Of a stretch of 64,000 nt of DNA, positions 51,128 through 62,910 are shown piece after piece (position 1 is the stretch's first letter; each line of letters begins with the position of its first letter). This DNA comes from Cherax quadricarinatus (lineage: Eukaryota; Arthropoda; Malacostraca; Decapoda; Parastacidae), in NCBI RefSeq assembly GCF_038502225.1, contig NW_027195388.1:55001-119000 (forward strand). The letters are read 5' to 3'. The position numbers and the translations under genes are program-made. A model generated the notes under the pieces. The model ran no database searches. It saw only the letters and a program-made list of their open reading frames with translations, and was not told where the DNA came from.

Positions 51128-51660
51128 CCTGAAGGAGAGTCCGATGACAAGTTACTTTTTCTAGACGTCCTTATTCACAGAGCAGAGTCGCCATCACAAC
51201 CAATACCTCCATAAAAGATCTGACTAGGATAAACTGAAGAACATTGAACCAATCAAGGCTGGGATTTATACTATCCCGTGTGGAGGTTGTGACAGAATAT
51301 ACGTAGGTCAAACAGCAGGAAACACGTCTCAGTTAACACGTAAATTCAACGACGCTCGACTAGCGATTAAAGAACGCAATTTATGTAGACGTAAATTCCT
51401 TGAATCGTCATTAATCGGTATTTCTAACACAAATAAAGACACCTTCATCACCTCTGAAGTGTTAACAAGAATTATCCTCAGAGCAATAAATCCTGCCATT
51501 ACATAGCTGCTACCATTGCTATTAGTACTACCACTATTATTACTACTACTATTACTACCACTACTACTACTACGACTACAACTACTACTACCACAAGGGC
51601 TACTACTACTATCTACAACGATTATATTATGCATATCATCTTACTCCATACCTATATATA
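51128..51660 (+). pseudogene. Penelope-like element: end of RT, GIY-YIG endonuclease and 3' region
   Basis: A short RT remnant (DDKLLFLDVLIHR, 51,140-51,180) is followed, after a deletion and frame change, by an open 87-codon stretch from 51,243 to TAG at 51,504-51,506. This contains AGIYTIPCGGCDRIYVGQTA, the GIY...YVG signature of the PLE endonuclease with the CxxC-like CGGC, then a conserved C-terminal tail (KFLESSLIGISN, RIILRAINPAIT). The catalytic Glu region was not confirmed. A (TAC)n-rich 3' part follows and runs into the 46-bp satellite; the expected PLE terminus reappears at 54,339. The RT N-terminal part is absent, replaced by the 28-bp satellite. Dead copy; the family call is strong. 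Confidence 0.85.
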
Positions 51661-51680
51661 CCGCCATACAGCTGTTAAGC

Positions 51681-54338
51681 GGTACATCACTTGTAGCAGC
51701 TCCGACACACCTTGGAGACAGTGTCGGGTACATCACTTGTAGCAGCTCCGACACACCTTCCAGTCAGTGTCGGGTACATCACTTGTAGCAGCTCCGACAC
51801 GCCTTCCAGTCAGTGTCGGGTACATCACTTGTAGCAGCTCCGACACACCTTCGAGTCAGTGTCGGGTACATCACTTGTAGCAGCTCCGACACACCTTGGA
51901 GACAGTGTCGGGTACATCACTTGTAGCAGCTCCGACACGCCTTCGAGTCAGTGTCGGGTACATCACTTGTAGCAGCTCCGACACGCCTTCCAGTCAGTGT
52001 CGGGTACATCACTTGTAGCAGCTCCGACACACCTTGGAGACAGTGTCGGGTACATCACTTGTAGCAGCTCCGACACGCCTTGGAGACAGTGTCGGGTACA
52101 TCACTTGTAGCAGCTCCGACACGCCTTGGAGACAGTGTCGGGTACATCACTTGTAGCAGCTCCGACACGCCTTGGAGACAGTGTCAGGTACATCACTTGT
52201 AGCAGCTCCGACACGCCTTGGAGACAGTGTCGGGTACATCACTTGTAGCAGCTCCGACACGCCTTGGAGTCACTGTCGGGTACATCACTTGTAGCAGCTC
52301 CGACACGCCTTGGAGTCACTGTCGGGTACATCACTTGTAGCAGCTCCGACACACCTTGGAGACAGTGTCGGGTACATCACTTGTAGCAGCTCCGACACGC
52401 CTTCCAGTCAGTGTCGGGTACATCACGTGTAGCAGCTCCGACACCCCTTCCACTCAGTGTCGGGTACATCACTTGTAGCAGCTCCGACACGCCTTCCAGT
52501 CAGTGTCGGGTACATCACTTGTAGCAGCTCCGACACCCCTTCGAGTCAGTGTCGGGTACATCACTTGTAGCAGCTCCGACACGCCTTCCAGTCAGTGTCG
52601 GGTACATCACTTGTAGCAGCTCCGACACGCCTTCGAGTCAGTGTCGGGTACATCACTTGTAGCAGCTCCGACACGCCTTCGAGTCAGTGTCGGGTACATC
52701 ACTTGTAGCAGCTCCGACACGCCTTCGAGTCAGTGTCGGGTACATCACTTGTAGCAGCTCCGACACACCTTCGAGTCAGTGTCGGGTACATCACTTGTAG
52801 CAGCTCCGACACACCTTCGAGTCAGTGTCGGGTACATCACTTGTAGCAGCTCCGACACACCTTCGAGTCAGTGTTGGGTACATCACTTGTAGCAGCTCCG
52901 ACACACCTTCGAGTCAGTGTTGGGTACATCACTTGTAGCAGCTCCGACACACCTTGGAGACAGTGTGGGGTACATCACTTGTAGCAGCTCCGACACACCT
53001 TGGAGACAGTGTGGGGTACATCACTTGTAGCAGCTCCGACACACCTTGGAGACAGTGTCGGGTACATCACTTGTAGCAGCTCCGACACACCTTGGAGACA
53101 GTGTCGGGTACATCACTTGTAGCAGCTCCGACACACCTTGGAGACAGTGTCGGGTACATCACTTGTAGCAGCTCCGACACATCTTGGAGTCAGTGTCGGG
53201 TACATCACTTGTAGCAGCTCCGACACACCTTGGAGACAGTGTCGGGTACATCACTTGTAGCAGCTCCGACACACCTTGGAGACAGTGTCGGGTACATCAC
53301 TTGTAGCAGCTCCGACACACCTTGGAGACAGTGTCGGGTACATCACTTGTAGCAGCTCCGACACACCTTGGAGACAGTGTCGGGTACATCACTTGTAGCA
53401 GCTACGACACACCTTGGAGACAGTGTCGGGTACATCACTTGTAGCAGCTACGACACATCTTGGAGTCAGTGTCGGGTACATCACTTGTAGCAGCTCCGAC
53501 ACACCTTGGAGACAGTGTCGGGTACATCACTTGTAGCAGCTACGACACATCTTGGAGACAATGTCGGGTACATCACTTGTAGCAGCTCCTACACACCTTG
53601 GAGTCAGTGTCGGGTACATCACTTGTAGCAGCTACGACACATCTTGGAGACAATGTCGGGTACATCACTTGTAGCAGCTCCTACACACCTTGGAGTCAGT
53701 GTCGGGTACATCACTTGTAGCAGCTACGACACACCTTGGAGACAGTGTCGGGTACATCACTTGTAGCAGCTACGACACATCTTGGAGACAGTGTCGGGTA
53801 CATCACTTGTAGCAGCTCCTACACACCTTGGAGACAGTGTCGGGTACATCACTTGTAGCAACTCCGACACACCTTGGAGACAGTGTCGGGTACATCACTT
53901 GTAGCAGCTCCGACACACCTTGGAGACAGTGTCGGGTACATCACTTGTAGCAGCTCCGACACACCTTGGAGACAGTGTCGGGTACATCACTTGTAGCAGC
54001 TCCGACACACCTTGGAGACAGTGTCGGGTACATCACTTGTAGCAGCTCCGACACACCTTGGAGACAGTGTCGGGTACATCACTTGTAGCAGCTCCGACAC
54101 ACCTTGGAGACAGTGTCGGGTACATCACTTGTAGCAGCTCTGACACACCTTGGAGAGTGTCGGGTACATCACTTGTAGCAGCTCCGACACACCTTGGAGA
54201 CAGTGTCGGGTACATCACTTGTAGCAGCTCTGACACACCTTGGAGACAGTGTCGGGTACATCACTTGTAGCAGCTCCGACACACCTTGGAGACAGTGTCG
54301 GGTACATCACTTGTAGCAGCTCCGACACAGTGTCGGGT
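51681..54338. repeat. 46-bp satellite embedded in a PLE 3' region (about 58 units)
   Basis: Unit words GTCGGGTACATCACTTGTAG, CAGCTCCGACACACC and TTGGAGACAGT, with CTTCCAGTCAGT and CTTCGAGTCAGT variants. GTGTCGG and CCGACAC give two alternative 7-bp stems per unit. Left half is richer in the CGCCTTCGAGTC form, right half in ACCTTGGAGAC. Confidence 0.97.
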
Positions 54339-54485
54339 CACCATGTGGAAGACTCGGGCCAGAACTCCTCCTGACAAACCTACATATACAAGAACTTGTG
54401 TTGTCTGTAGTTGCTTGACAAAGTTCCTGGAGAGCGAAACGTTGCCTTAGTAAAATGTCACATTAGTTGCACTTGTGTCCTTTTA
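54339..54485 (+). mobile_element. PLE terminal segment with hammerhead-like motif
   Basis: CACCATGTGGAAGACTCGGG to AAATGTCACATTAGTTGC is non-satellite sequence after the 46-bp array and appears to complete the PLE begun at 51,128. At 54,413-54,446: CTTGACAA, stem II GTTC-CTGGA-GAGC, GAAACGTT with a self-complementary ACGT. The order is hammerhead-like, with a degenerate core and weak stem I. Confidence 0.55.
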
Positions 54486-54489
54486 TATA

Positions 54490-57400
54490 ACAACCACGGT
54501 ATTGTGGGTAGTTGTGAATTGTTCCTGCCACGGTATTGTGGGTTAGTTGTGAATTGTTCCTGCCACGGTATTGTGGGTTAGTTGTGAATTGTTCCAACCA
54601 CGGTATTGTGGGTTAGTTGTGAATTGTTCCTGCCACGGTATTGTGGGTAGTTGTGAATTGTTCTAACCACGGTATTGTGGGTAGTTGTAAATTGTTCCTA
54701 CCACGGTATTGTGGGTTAGTTGTGAATTGTTCCTGCCACGGTATTGTGGGTAATTGTGAATTGTTCCTATCACGGTATTGTGGGTTAGTTGTGAATTGTT
54801 CCAGCCACGGTATTGTGGGTTAATTGTGAATTGTTCCGACAACGGTATTGTGGGTTAGTTGTGAATTGTTCCGACCACGGTATTGTGGGTAGTTGTGAAT
54901 TGTTCCGACCACGGTATTGTGGGTTAGTTGTGAATTGTTCCAGCCACGGTATTGTGGGTTAATTGTGAATTGTTCCGACAACGGTATTGTGGGTTAGTTG
55001 TGAATTGTTCCTGCCACGTTATTTGGGTAGTTGTGAATTGTTCCGACCACGGTATTGTGGGTTAGTTGTGAACTGTTCCTGCCACGTTATTGTGGGTTAG
55101 TTGTACACTGTTCCTACCACGGTATTATGGGTTAGTTGTGAATTGTTCCGACAACGGTATTGTGGGTTAGTTGTGAATTGTTCCTACCACGTTATTTGGG
55201 TAGTTGTGAATTGTTCCGACAACGGTATTGTGGGTTAGTTGTGAATTGTGCCTGCCACGTTATTTGGGTAGTTGTCAATTGTTCCGACCACGGTATTGTG
55301 GGTTAGTTGTGAATTGTTCCGACCACGGTATTGTGGGTTAGTTGTGAATTGTTCCGACCACGGTATTGTGGGTTAGTTGTGAATTGTTCCAGCCACGGTA
55401 TTGTGGGTTAGTTGTTAATTGTTCCAGCCACGGTATTGTGGGCAGTTGTGAATTGTTTCGACCACGGTATTGTGGGTTAGTTGTGAATTGTTCCAGCCAC
55501 GGTATTGTGGGTTAGTTGTGAATTGTTCCAGCCACGGTATTGTGGGTTAGTTGTTAATTGTTCCATCCACGGTATTGTGGGTAGTTGTGAATTGTTCCAG
55601 CCACGGTATTGTGGGTTAGTTGTGAATTGTTCCAGCCACGGTATTGTGGGTAGTTGTGAATTGTTCCAGCCACGGTATTGTGGGTTAGTTGTGAATTGTT
55701 CCGACCACGGTATTGTGGGTTAGTTATGAATTGTTCAAGCCACGGTATTGTGGGTTAGTTGTGAATTGTTCCAGCCACGGTATTGTGGGTAGTTGTGAAT
55801 TGTTCCGACCACGGTATTGTGGGTAGTTGTGAATTGTTCCGACCACGGTATTGTGGGTTAGTTGTGAATTGTTCCTACCACGGTATTGTGGGTTAGTTGA
55901 GAATTGTTCCGACCCCGGTATTGTGAGTTAATTGTGAATTGTTCCGACCACGGTATTATGGGTTGTGAATTGTTCCGACCACGATATTGTGGGTTAGTTG
56001 TGAATTGTTCCGACCACGGTATTGTGGGTAGTTGTGAATTGTTCCGACCACGGTATTGTGGGTTAATTGTGAATTGTTCCGACCACGGTAATATGGGTAA
56101 GTTGTTAATTGTTCCAGCCACGGTATTGTGGGTTAGTTGTGAATTGTTCCAACCACGGTATTGTGGGTTAATTGTGAATTGTTCCGACCACGGTATTATG
56201 GGTAAGTTGTTAATTGTTCCAGCCACGGTATTGTGGGTTAGTTGTGAATTGTTCCGACCACAGTATTGTGGGCAGTTGTGAATTGTTCCGACCACGGTAT
56301 TGTGGGCTAGTTGTGAATTGTTCCGACCACGGTATTGTGGGCAGTTGTGAATTGTTCCGACCACGGTATTGTGGGCAGTTGTGAATTGTTCCGACCACGG
56401 TATTGTGGGCAGTTGTGAATTGTTCCGACCACGGTATTGTGGGCTAGTTGTGAATTGTTCCGACCACGGTATTGTAGGTTAGTTGTGAATTGTTCCAGCC
56501 ACGGTATTGTGGGTTAGTTGTGAATTGTTCCAGCCACAGTACTGTGGGTTAGTTGTTAATTGTTCCAGCCACGGTATTGTGGGTTAGTTGTTAATTGTTC
56601 CAACCACGGTATTGTGGGTAGTTGTGAATTGTTCCGACCACGGTATTGTGGGTAGTTGTGAATTGTTCCGACCACGGTATTGTGTGTTAGTTGTGAATTG
56701 TTCCTACCACGGTATTGTGGGTTAGTTGTGAATTGTTCCGACCCCGGTATTGTGGGTTAATTGTGAATTGTTCCGACCACGGTGTTATGGGTTAGTTGTG
56801 AATTGTTCCGACCACGGTATTGTGGGTTAGTTGTGAATTGTTCCGACCCCGGTATTGTGGGTTAATTGTGAATTGTTCCGACCACGGTGTTATGGGTTAG
56901 TTGTGAATTGTTCCGACCACGGTATTGTGGGTTAGTTGTGAATTGCTCCGACCACGGTATTGTGGGTTAGTTGTGAATTGTTCCAGCCACGGTATTGTGG
57001 GTTAGTTGTTAATTGTTCCAGCGACGGTATTGTGGGTTAGTTGTGAATTGTTCCAGCCACGGTATTGTGGGTTAGTTGTGAATTGTTCCAGCCACGGTAT
57101 TGTGGGTTAGTTGTGAATTGTTCCGACCACGGTATTGTGGGTTAGTTGTGAATTGTTCCAGCCACGGTATTGTGGGTTAGTTGTTAATTGTTCTAGCCAC
57201 GGTATTGTGGGTTAGTTGTGAATTGTTCCGACCACGGTATTGTGGGTTAGTTGTTAATTGTTCTAGCCACGGTATTGTGGGTTAGTTGTGAATTGTTCCA
57301 GCCACGGTATTGTGGGTTAGTTGTTAATTGTTCTAGCCACGGTATTGTGGGTTAGTTGTGAATTGTTTCAGCCACGGTATTGTGGGTTAGTTGTGAATTG

Positions 57401-60255
57401 TTCCGACCACGGTATTATGGGTAAGTTGTTAATTGTTCCAGCCACGGTAATGTGGGTTAGTTGTGAATTGTTCCAACCACGGTATTGTGGGTTAATTGTG
57501 AATTGTTCCGACCACGGTATTATGGGTAAGTTGTTAATTGTTCCAGCCACGGTATTGTGAGTTAGTTGTGAATTGTTCCGACCACGGTATTATGGGTAAG
57601 TTGTTAATTGTTCCAGCCACGGTAATGTGGGTTAGTTGTGAATTGTTCCAACCACGGTATTGTGGGTTAATTGTGAATTGTTCCGACCACGGTATTATGG
57701 GTAAGTTGTTAATTGTTCCAGCCACGGTATTGTGGGTTAGTTGTGAATTGTTCCGACCACGGTATTGTGGGCAGTTGTGAATTGTTCCGACCACGGTATT
57801 GTGGGCTAGTTGTGAATTGTTCCGACCACGGTATTGTGGGCAGTTGTGAATTGTTCCGACCACGGTATTGTGGGCAGTTGTGAATTGTTCCGACCACGGT
57901 ATTGTGGGCAGTTGTGAATTGTTCCGACCACGGTATTGTGGGTTAATTGTGGATTGTTCCAGCCACAGTAATGTGGGTTAGTTGTGGATTGTTCCTGCCA
58001 CAGTACTGTGGGTTAGTTGTGGATTGTTCCTGCCACAGTACTGTGGGTTAGTTGTGGATTGTTCCTGCCACAGTACTGTGGGTTAGTTGTGGATTGTTCC
58101 TGCCACAGTACTGTGGGTTAGTTGTGAATTGTTCCGACCACGGTATTGTGGGTAGTTGTGAATTGTTCCGACCACGGTATTGTGGGTAGTTGTGAATTGT
58201 TCCGACCACGGTATTGTGTGTTAGTTGTGAATTGTTCCTACCACGGTATTGTTGGTTAGTTGTGAATTGTTCCGACCCAGGTATTGTGGGTTAATTGTGA
58301 ATTGTTCCGACCACGGTATTATGGGTTAGTTGTGAATTGTTCCGACCACGGTATTGTGGGTTAGTTGTGAATTGTTCCGACCACGGTATTGTGGGTAGTT
58401 GTGAATTGTTCCGACCACGGTATTATGGGTAAGTTGTTAATTGTTCCAGCCACGGTTATGTGGGTTAGTTGTGAATTGTTCCAACCACGGTATTGTGGGT
58501 TAATTGTGAATTGTTCCGACCACGGTATTATAGGTAATTTGTTAATTGTTCCAGCCACGGTATTGTGGGTTAGTTGTGAATTGTTCCGACCACGGTATTG
58601 TGGGCAGTTGTGAATTGTTCCGACCACAGTATTGTGGGCTAGTTGTGAATTGTTCCGACCACGGTATTGTGGGCAGTTGTGAATTGTTCCGACCACGGTA
58701 TTGTGGGCAGTTGTGAATTGTTCCGATCACGGTATTGTGGGCAGTTGTGAATTGTTCCGACCACGGTATTGTGGGCTAGTTGTGAATTGTTCCGACCACG
58801 GTATTGTGGGTTAGTTGTGAATTGTTCCAGCCACGGTATTGTGGGTTAGTTGTGAATTGTTCCAGTTACGGTATTATGGGTTAGTTGTTAATTGTTCAAG
58901 CCACGGTATTGTGGGTTAGTTGTTAATTGTTCCAGCCACGGAATTGTGGGTTAGTTGTGAATTGTTCCGACCACGGTATTGTGGGTTAGTTGTGAATTGT
59001 TCCAGCCACGGTATTGTGGGTTAGTTGTGAATTGTTCCAGCCACGGTATTGTGCGTTAGTTGTGAATTGTTCCGACCACGGTATTGTGGGTTAGTTGTGA
59101 ATTGTTCCAGCCACGGTATTGTGGGTTAGTTGTTAATTGTTCCAGCCACGGTATTGTGGGTTAGTTGTGAATTGTTCCAGCCACGGTATTGTGGGTTAGT
59201 TGTGAATTGTTCCAGCCACGGTATTGTGGGTTAGTTGTGAATTGTTCCGACCACGGTATTGTGGGTTAGTTGTGAATTGTTCCAGCCACGGTATTGTGGG
59301 TTAGTTGTTAATTGTTCTAGCCACGGTATTGTTGGTTAGTTGTGAATTGTTCCAGCCACGGTATTGTGGGTTAGTTGTGAATTGTTCCAGCCACGGTATT
59401 GTGGGTTGTGAATTGTTCCAGCCACGGTATTGTGGGTTAGTTGTGAATTGTTCCGACCACGGTATTGTGGGTTAGTTGTGAATTGTTCCAGCCACGGTAT
59501 TGTGGGTTAGTTGTGAATTGTTCCAGCCACGGTATTGTGGGTTAGTTGTGAATTGTTCCAGCCACGGTATTGTGGGTAGTTGTGAATTGTTCCAGCCACG
59601 GTATTGTGGGTTAGTTGTGAACTGTTCCGACCACGGTATTGTGGGTAGTTGTGAATTGTTCCGACCACGGTATTGTGGGTTACCTGGAGGTTATTCCGGG
59701 GATCAACGCCCCCGCGGCCCGGTCCATGACCAGGCCTTCCGATGGATCAGGGCCTGATCAACTAGGCTGTTGCTGCTGGCCGCACGCAGTCCAACGTACG
59801 AGCCACAGCCCGGCTGATCCGGCACTGACTTTAGGTATCTGTCCAGCTCTCTCTTGAAGGCAGCCAGGGGCTTATTGGCAATTCCCCTAATGCTTGATGG
59901 GAGGCTGTTGAACAGTCTTGGGCCCCGGACACTTATGGTGTTATGGTGGGTAATTGTGAATTGTTCCAGCCACGGTATTGTGGGTTAGTTGTGAATTGTT
60001 CCAGCCACGGTATTGTGGGTACTTGTGAATTGTTCCGATCACGGTATTGTGGGTAGTTGTGAATTGTTCCGACCATGGTATTGTGGGTAGTTGTGAATTG
60101 TTCCAGCCACTCTATTGTGGGTACTTGTGAATTGTTCCGATCACGGTATTGTGGGTTAGTTGTGAATTGTTCTGATCACAGTATTAAGGGTTGTGAATTG
60201 TTGTAACCACGGTACTGTAAGGTGGCATTGTTACAGCCACGGTATTGTAGGTTAT
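54490..60255. repeat. 35-bp satellite B (about 155 units), split by a LINE-B 3' end
   Basis: Unit from ACGGTATTGTGGGTTAGTTG and TGAATTGTTCCGACC. Variants are CCAGCC, CCTGCC, GGGCAGTTG, GGGTAGTTG and TTATGGGTAAG. Near-identical multi-unit blocks recur (for example around 56,160-56,400, 57,540-57,900 and 58,400-58,760), so segments of several hundred bases have been duplicated. The array is interrupted at 59,680-59,944. Confidence 0.97.
59680..59944 (-). pseudogene. LINE-B 3' end: C-terminal ORF fragment and tail
   Basis: On the minus strand 59,942-59,703 reads NTISVRGPRLFNSLPSSIRG, then a segment with AAFKRELDRYLKSVPDQPGC, to TGA at 59,703-59,705: 79 residues of the C-terminus of a CR1-group ORF2 (the LFNSLP box is equivalent to KWNSL in LINE-A). 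A 20-base 3' UTR ends CCTCCAGGTAA. The 5' side is truncated and both flanks are 35-bp satellite, with GTGGGT on each side. It is a different family from LINE-A; other tails lie at 37,907 and 14,234. Confidence 0.8.
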
Positions 60256-60592
60256 ATGTTACATCATGTAAATGTCCCGTGTACAATACCGTGTTAGAGT
60301 GTACCGGTCCGTAGTGGGTCACCATCCCCATGGACCGGTCCTAAACCAGACCTTGCAGTACTGATAATAACTATAGCACTCTCCACCTCCACCTCCTCCG
60401 CTTATTCCACTTATCTACCACTTCCTCTCGCATCTGCTCCACTTTTCCCCTCAGCTACAGATGCATTATAACTCTAGGTAGCCTGGTCAGTCTTCCCACC
60501 CCCGGTACTCTAGCATGTCTTAATTATATCTTATTTTATATCATTCTCCTCCTGCATCTTCTGGCCTCACAGAAACGTTCCAGAGATACACA
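60256..60592. other. Unique spacer; possible old LINE-B tail trace
   Basis: ACCGGTCC near 60,303 is inverted as GGACCGGT near 60,342. ATGGACCGGTCC plus CCAGACCTTG loosely recalls the LINE-B 3' region. No gene seen. Confidence 0.35.
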
Positions 60593-62040
60593 GTATAATA
60601 TAGAGCTGGACGGTATAATATAGAGCTGGACAGTATAATATAGAGCTGGACGGTATAATATAGAGCTGGACGGTATAATATAGAGCTGGACGGTTTAATA
60701 TAGAGCTGGACGGTATAATATAGAGCTGGACGGTATAATATAGAGCTGGACGGTTTAATATATAGCTGGACGGTATAATATAGAGCTGGACAGTATAATA
60801 TAGAGGTGGACGGTATAATATAGAGCTGGACGGTATAATATAGAGCTGGACGGTTTAATATAGAGCTGGACGGTATAATATAGAGCTGGACGGTATAATA
60901 TAGAGCTGGACGGTATAATATAGAGCTGGACGGTATAATATAGAGCTGGACGGTATAATATAGAGCTGGACGGTATAATATAGAGCTGGACGGTATAATA
61001 TAGAGCTGGACGGTATAATATAGAGCTGGACGGTATAATATAGAGCTGGACGGTATAATATAGAGCTGGACGGTATAATATAGAGCTGGACGGTATAATA
61101 TAGAGCTGGACGGTATAATATAGAGCTGGACGGTATAATATAGAGCTGGACGGTATAATATAGAGCTGGACGGTATAATATAGAGCTGGACGGTATAATA
61201 TAGAGCTGGACGGTATAATATAGAGCTGGACGGTATAATATAGAGCTGGACAGTATAATATAGAGCTGGACAGTATAATATAGAGCTGGACAGTATAATA
61301 TAGAGCTGGACGGTATAATATAGAGCTGGACAGTATAATATAGAGCTGGACGGTATAATATAGAGCTGGACAGTATAATATAGAGCTGGACAGTATAATA
61401 TAGAGCTGGACAGTATAATATAGAGCTGGACGGTATAATATAGAGCTGGACAGTATAATATAGAGCTGGACGGTATAATATAGAGCTGGACGGTATAATA
61501 TAGATCTGGACGGTATAATATAGAGCTGGACAGTATAATATAGAGCTGGACAGTATAATATAGAGCTGGACAGTATAATATAGAGCTGGACAGTATAATA
61601 TAGAGCTGGACAGTATAATATAGAGCTGGACAGTATAATATAGAGCTGGACAGTATAATATAGAGCTGGACAGTATAATATAGAGCTGGACAGTATAATA
61701 TAGAGCTGGACGGTATAATATAGAGCTGGACAGTATAATATAGAGCTGGACAGTATAATATAGAGCTGGACGGTTTAATATAGAGCTGGACGGTATAATA
61801 TAGAGCTGGACGGTATAATATAGAGCTGGACGGTATAATATAGAGCTGGACAGTATAATATAGAGCTGGACAGTATAATATAGAGCTGGACGGTATAATA
61901 TAGAGCTGGACGGTTTAATATAGAGCTGGACGGTATAATATAGAGCTGGACGGTATAATATAGAGCTGGACGGTATAATATAGAGCTGGACAGTATAATA
62001 TAGAGCTGGACAGTATAATATAGAGCTGGACAGTATAATA
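60593..62040. repeat. 20-bp satellite (about 72 units)
   Basis: Unit TATAATATAGAGCTGGACGG (or ACAG at the end). The ACGG form dominates to about 61,240, then ACAG becomes common. The last unit passes directly into family D sequence. Confidence 0.98.
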
Positions 62041-62285
62041 ACCTATGCGATTTCAAGATATCTTATCAATGTAAATAATTTACCAGATATATTAAGCAAA
62101 TTTCCTATATTTGCATGTAACAGATAAGTGAACTATAGATATAAATCCAGATGTACTCCTGTTAACCCTTTAGAGGCCTAGTTCATAGGCCTATTGTGTA
62201 TCCATATGCTTCTGTGCTACCCAGAATGGATATAAGGTACGCATTAAACTAGCCACTATCATCCACAGAATGGATATGAGGTGCA
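62028..62285. mobile_element. Dispersed repeat family D, uninterrupted copy
   Basis: Aligns with 46,752-46,888 plus 47,229-47,296, including AGTATAATAACCTATG, CCAGATATATTAAGCAAATT, ATGTACTCCTGTTAAC and ATTGTGTATCCATATGCT. It lacks the SINE. Confidence 0.8.
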
Positions 62286-62430
62286 CAATAACTAGCTACT
62301 TCGGTGGCAAAATCTAAAAGTGGGCATTAAGCCACACTCGTGGACAGCGACCGACGCGGGTTCAAATCCTGCCGGCTGTGATATTTTTGTATATACTTTT
62401 GCGAGGTGCATTGAACACGGAAGTAGCTGA
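62286..62430 (+). mobile_element. tRNA-like SINE head
   Basis: GCGGGTTCAAATCCTGCC (from about 62,347) is a strong B box in a T-arm-like stem. An A box is less clear. AGCTACTTC (62,294) and GAAGTAGCT (62,420) form 9-bp terminal inverted repeats. No good anticodon arm, so not called a tRNA gene. Confidence 0.5.
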
Positions 62431-62786
62431 TTAAGGTATAAGTAGATAGTTCTTCTCAGTAGATAGCCTGGGTGTAGACTCAAGTACTCTATCTGTCTCT
62501 TCCATGTACTCTCTTCACACCAGTTTTCTGGAGTACCACCATGTACTCTTCTGGAAGATGAGGTTGTATACTGCGTGAGCCGTGGTAGGCCCTATAATCC
62601 AACAATAACAACAACAAATGACGCAATCGTACGTGTTACTTGACGCTGTATCTCTCCTGACTTGACCTGACCTGATCTCCGGTCACTGGTGTCTTGATAA
62701 TGGTCCGGGATGGAGCGAAATGTCGTCTAGTTTTTAGCAGGGGTTCAGTGTGTGTCACTTTATAACGCACGTTTTTACCAAGTATT
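62431..62786. other. Spacer containing a PLE-type hammerhead-like motif
   Basis: Otherwise unique sequence. At 62,693-62,730: CTTGATAATGG, a stem II GGTCC/GGAGC with one mismatch, and GAAATGTCGTC. Same order as the motifs at 45,248 and 54,413. Probably terminal debris of another PLE. Confidence 0.4.
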
Positions 62787-62910
62787 AACCTGCCATTACA
62801 ACCACTGCTAACCTGCCATTACAACCACTACTAACCTGCCATTACAACCACTACTAACTTGCCACTACAACCACTACTAACCTGCCATTACAACTACTGC
62901 TAACCTGCCA
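62787..62910. repeat. 23-bp tandem repeat (about 5 units)
   Basis: Units TAACCTGCCATTACAACC plus ACTAC or ACTGC. Confidence 0.9.

Noticed and set aside
54033..54270. Short ORFs in the 46-bp array
   Set aside because: Shadows of the repeat unit; they break wherever unit length changes.
60593..62040. Repeated TATAAT words as promoters
   Set aside because: TATAATATAG is simply part of the 20-bp satellite unit; bacterial promoter logic does not apply.
62313..62390. Possible functional tRNA gene
   Set aside because: The B box is good, but I could not build a convincing acceptor stem or anticodon arm, and the sequence is flanked by short inverted repeats and a SINE-like context.
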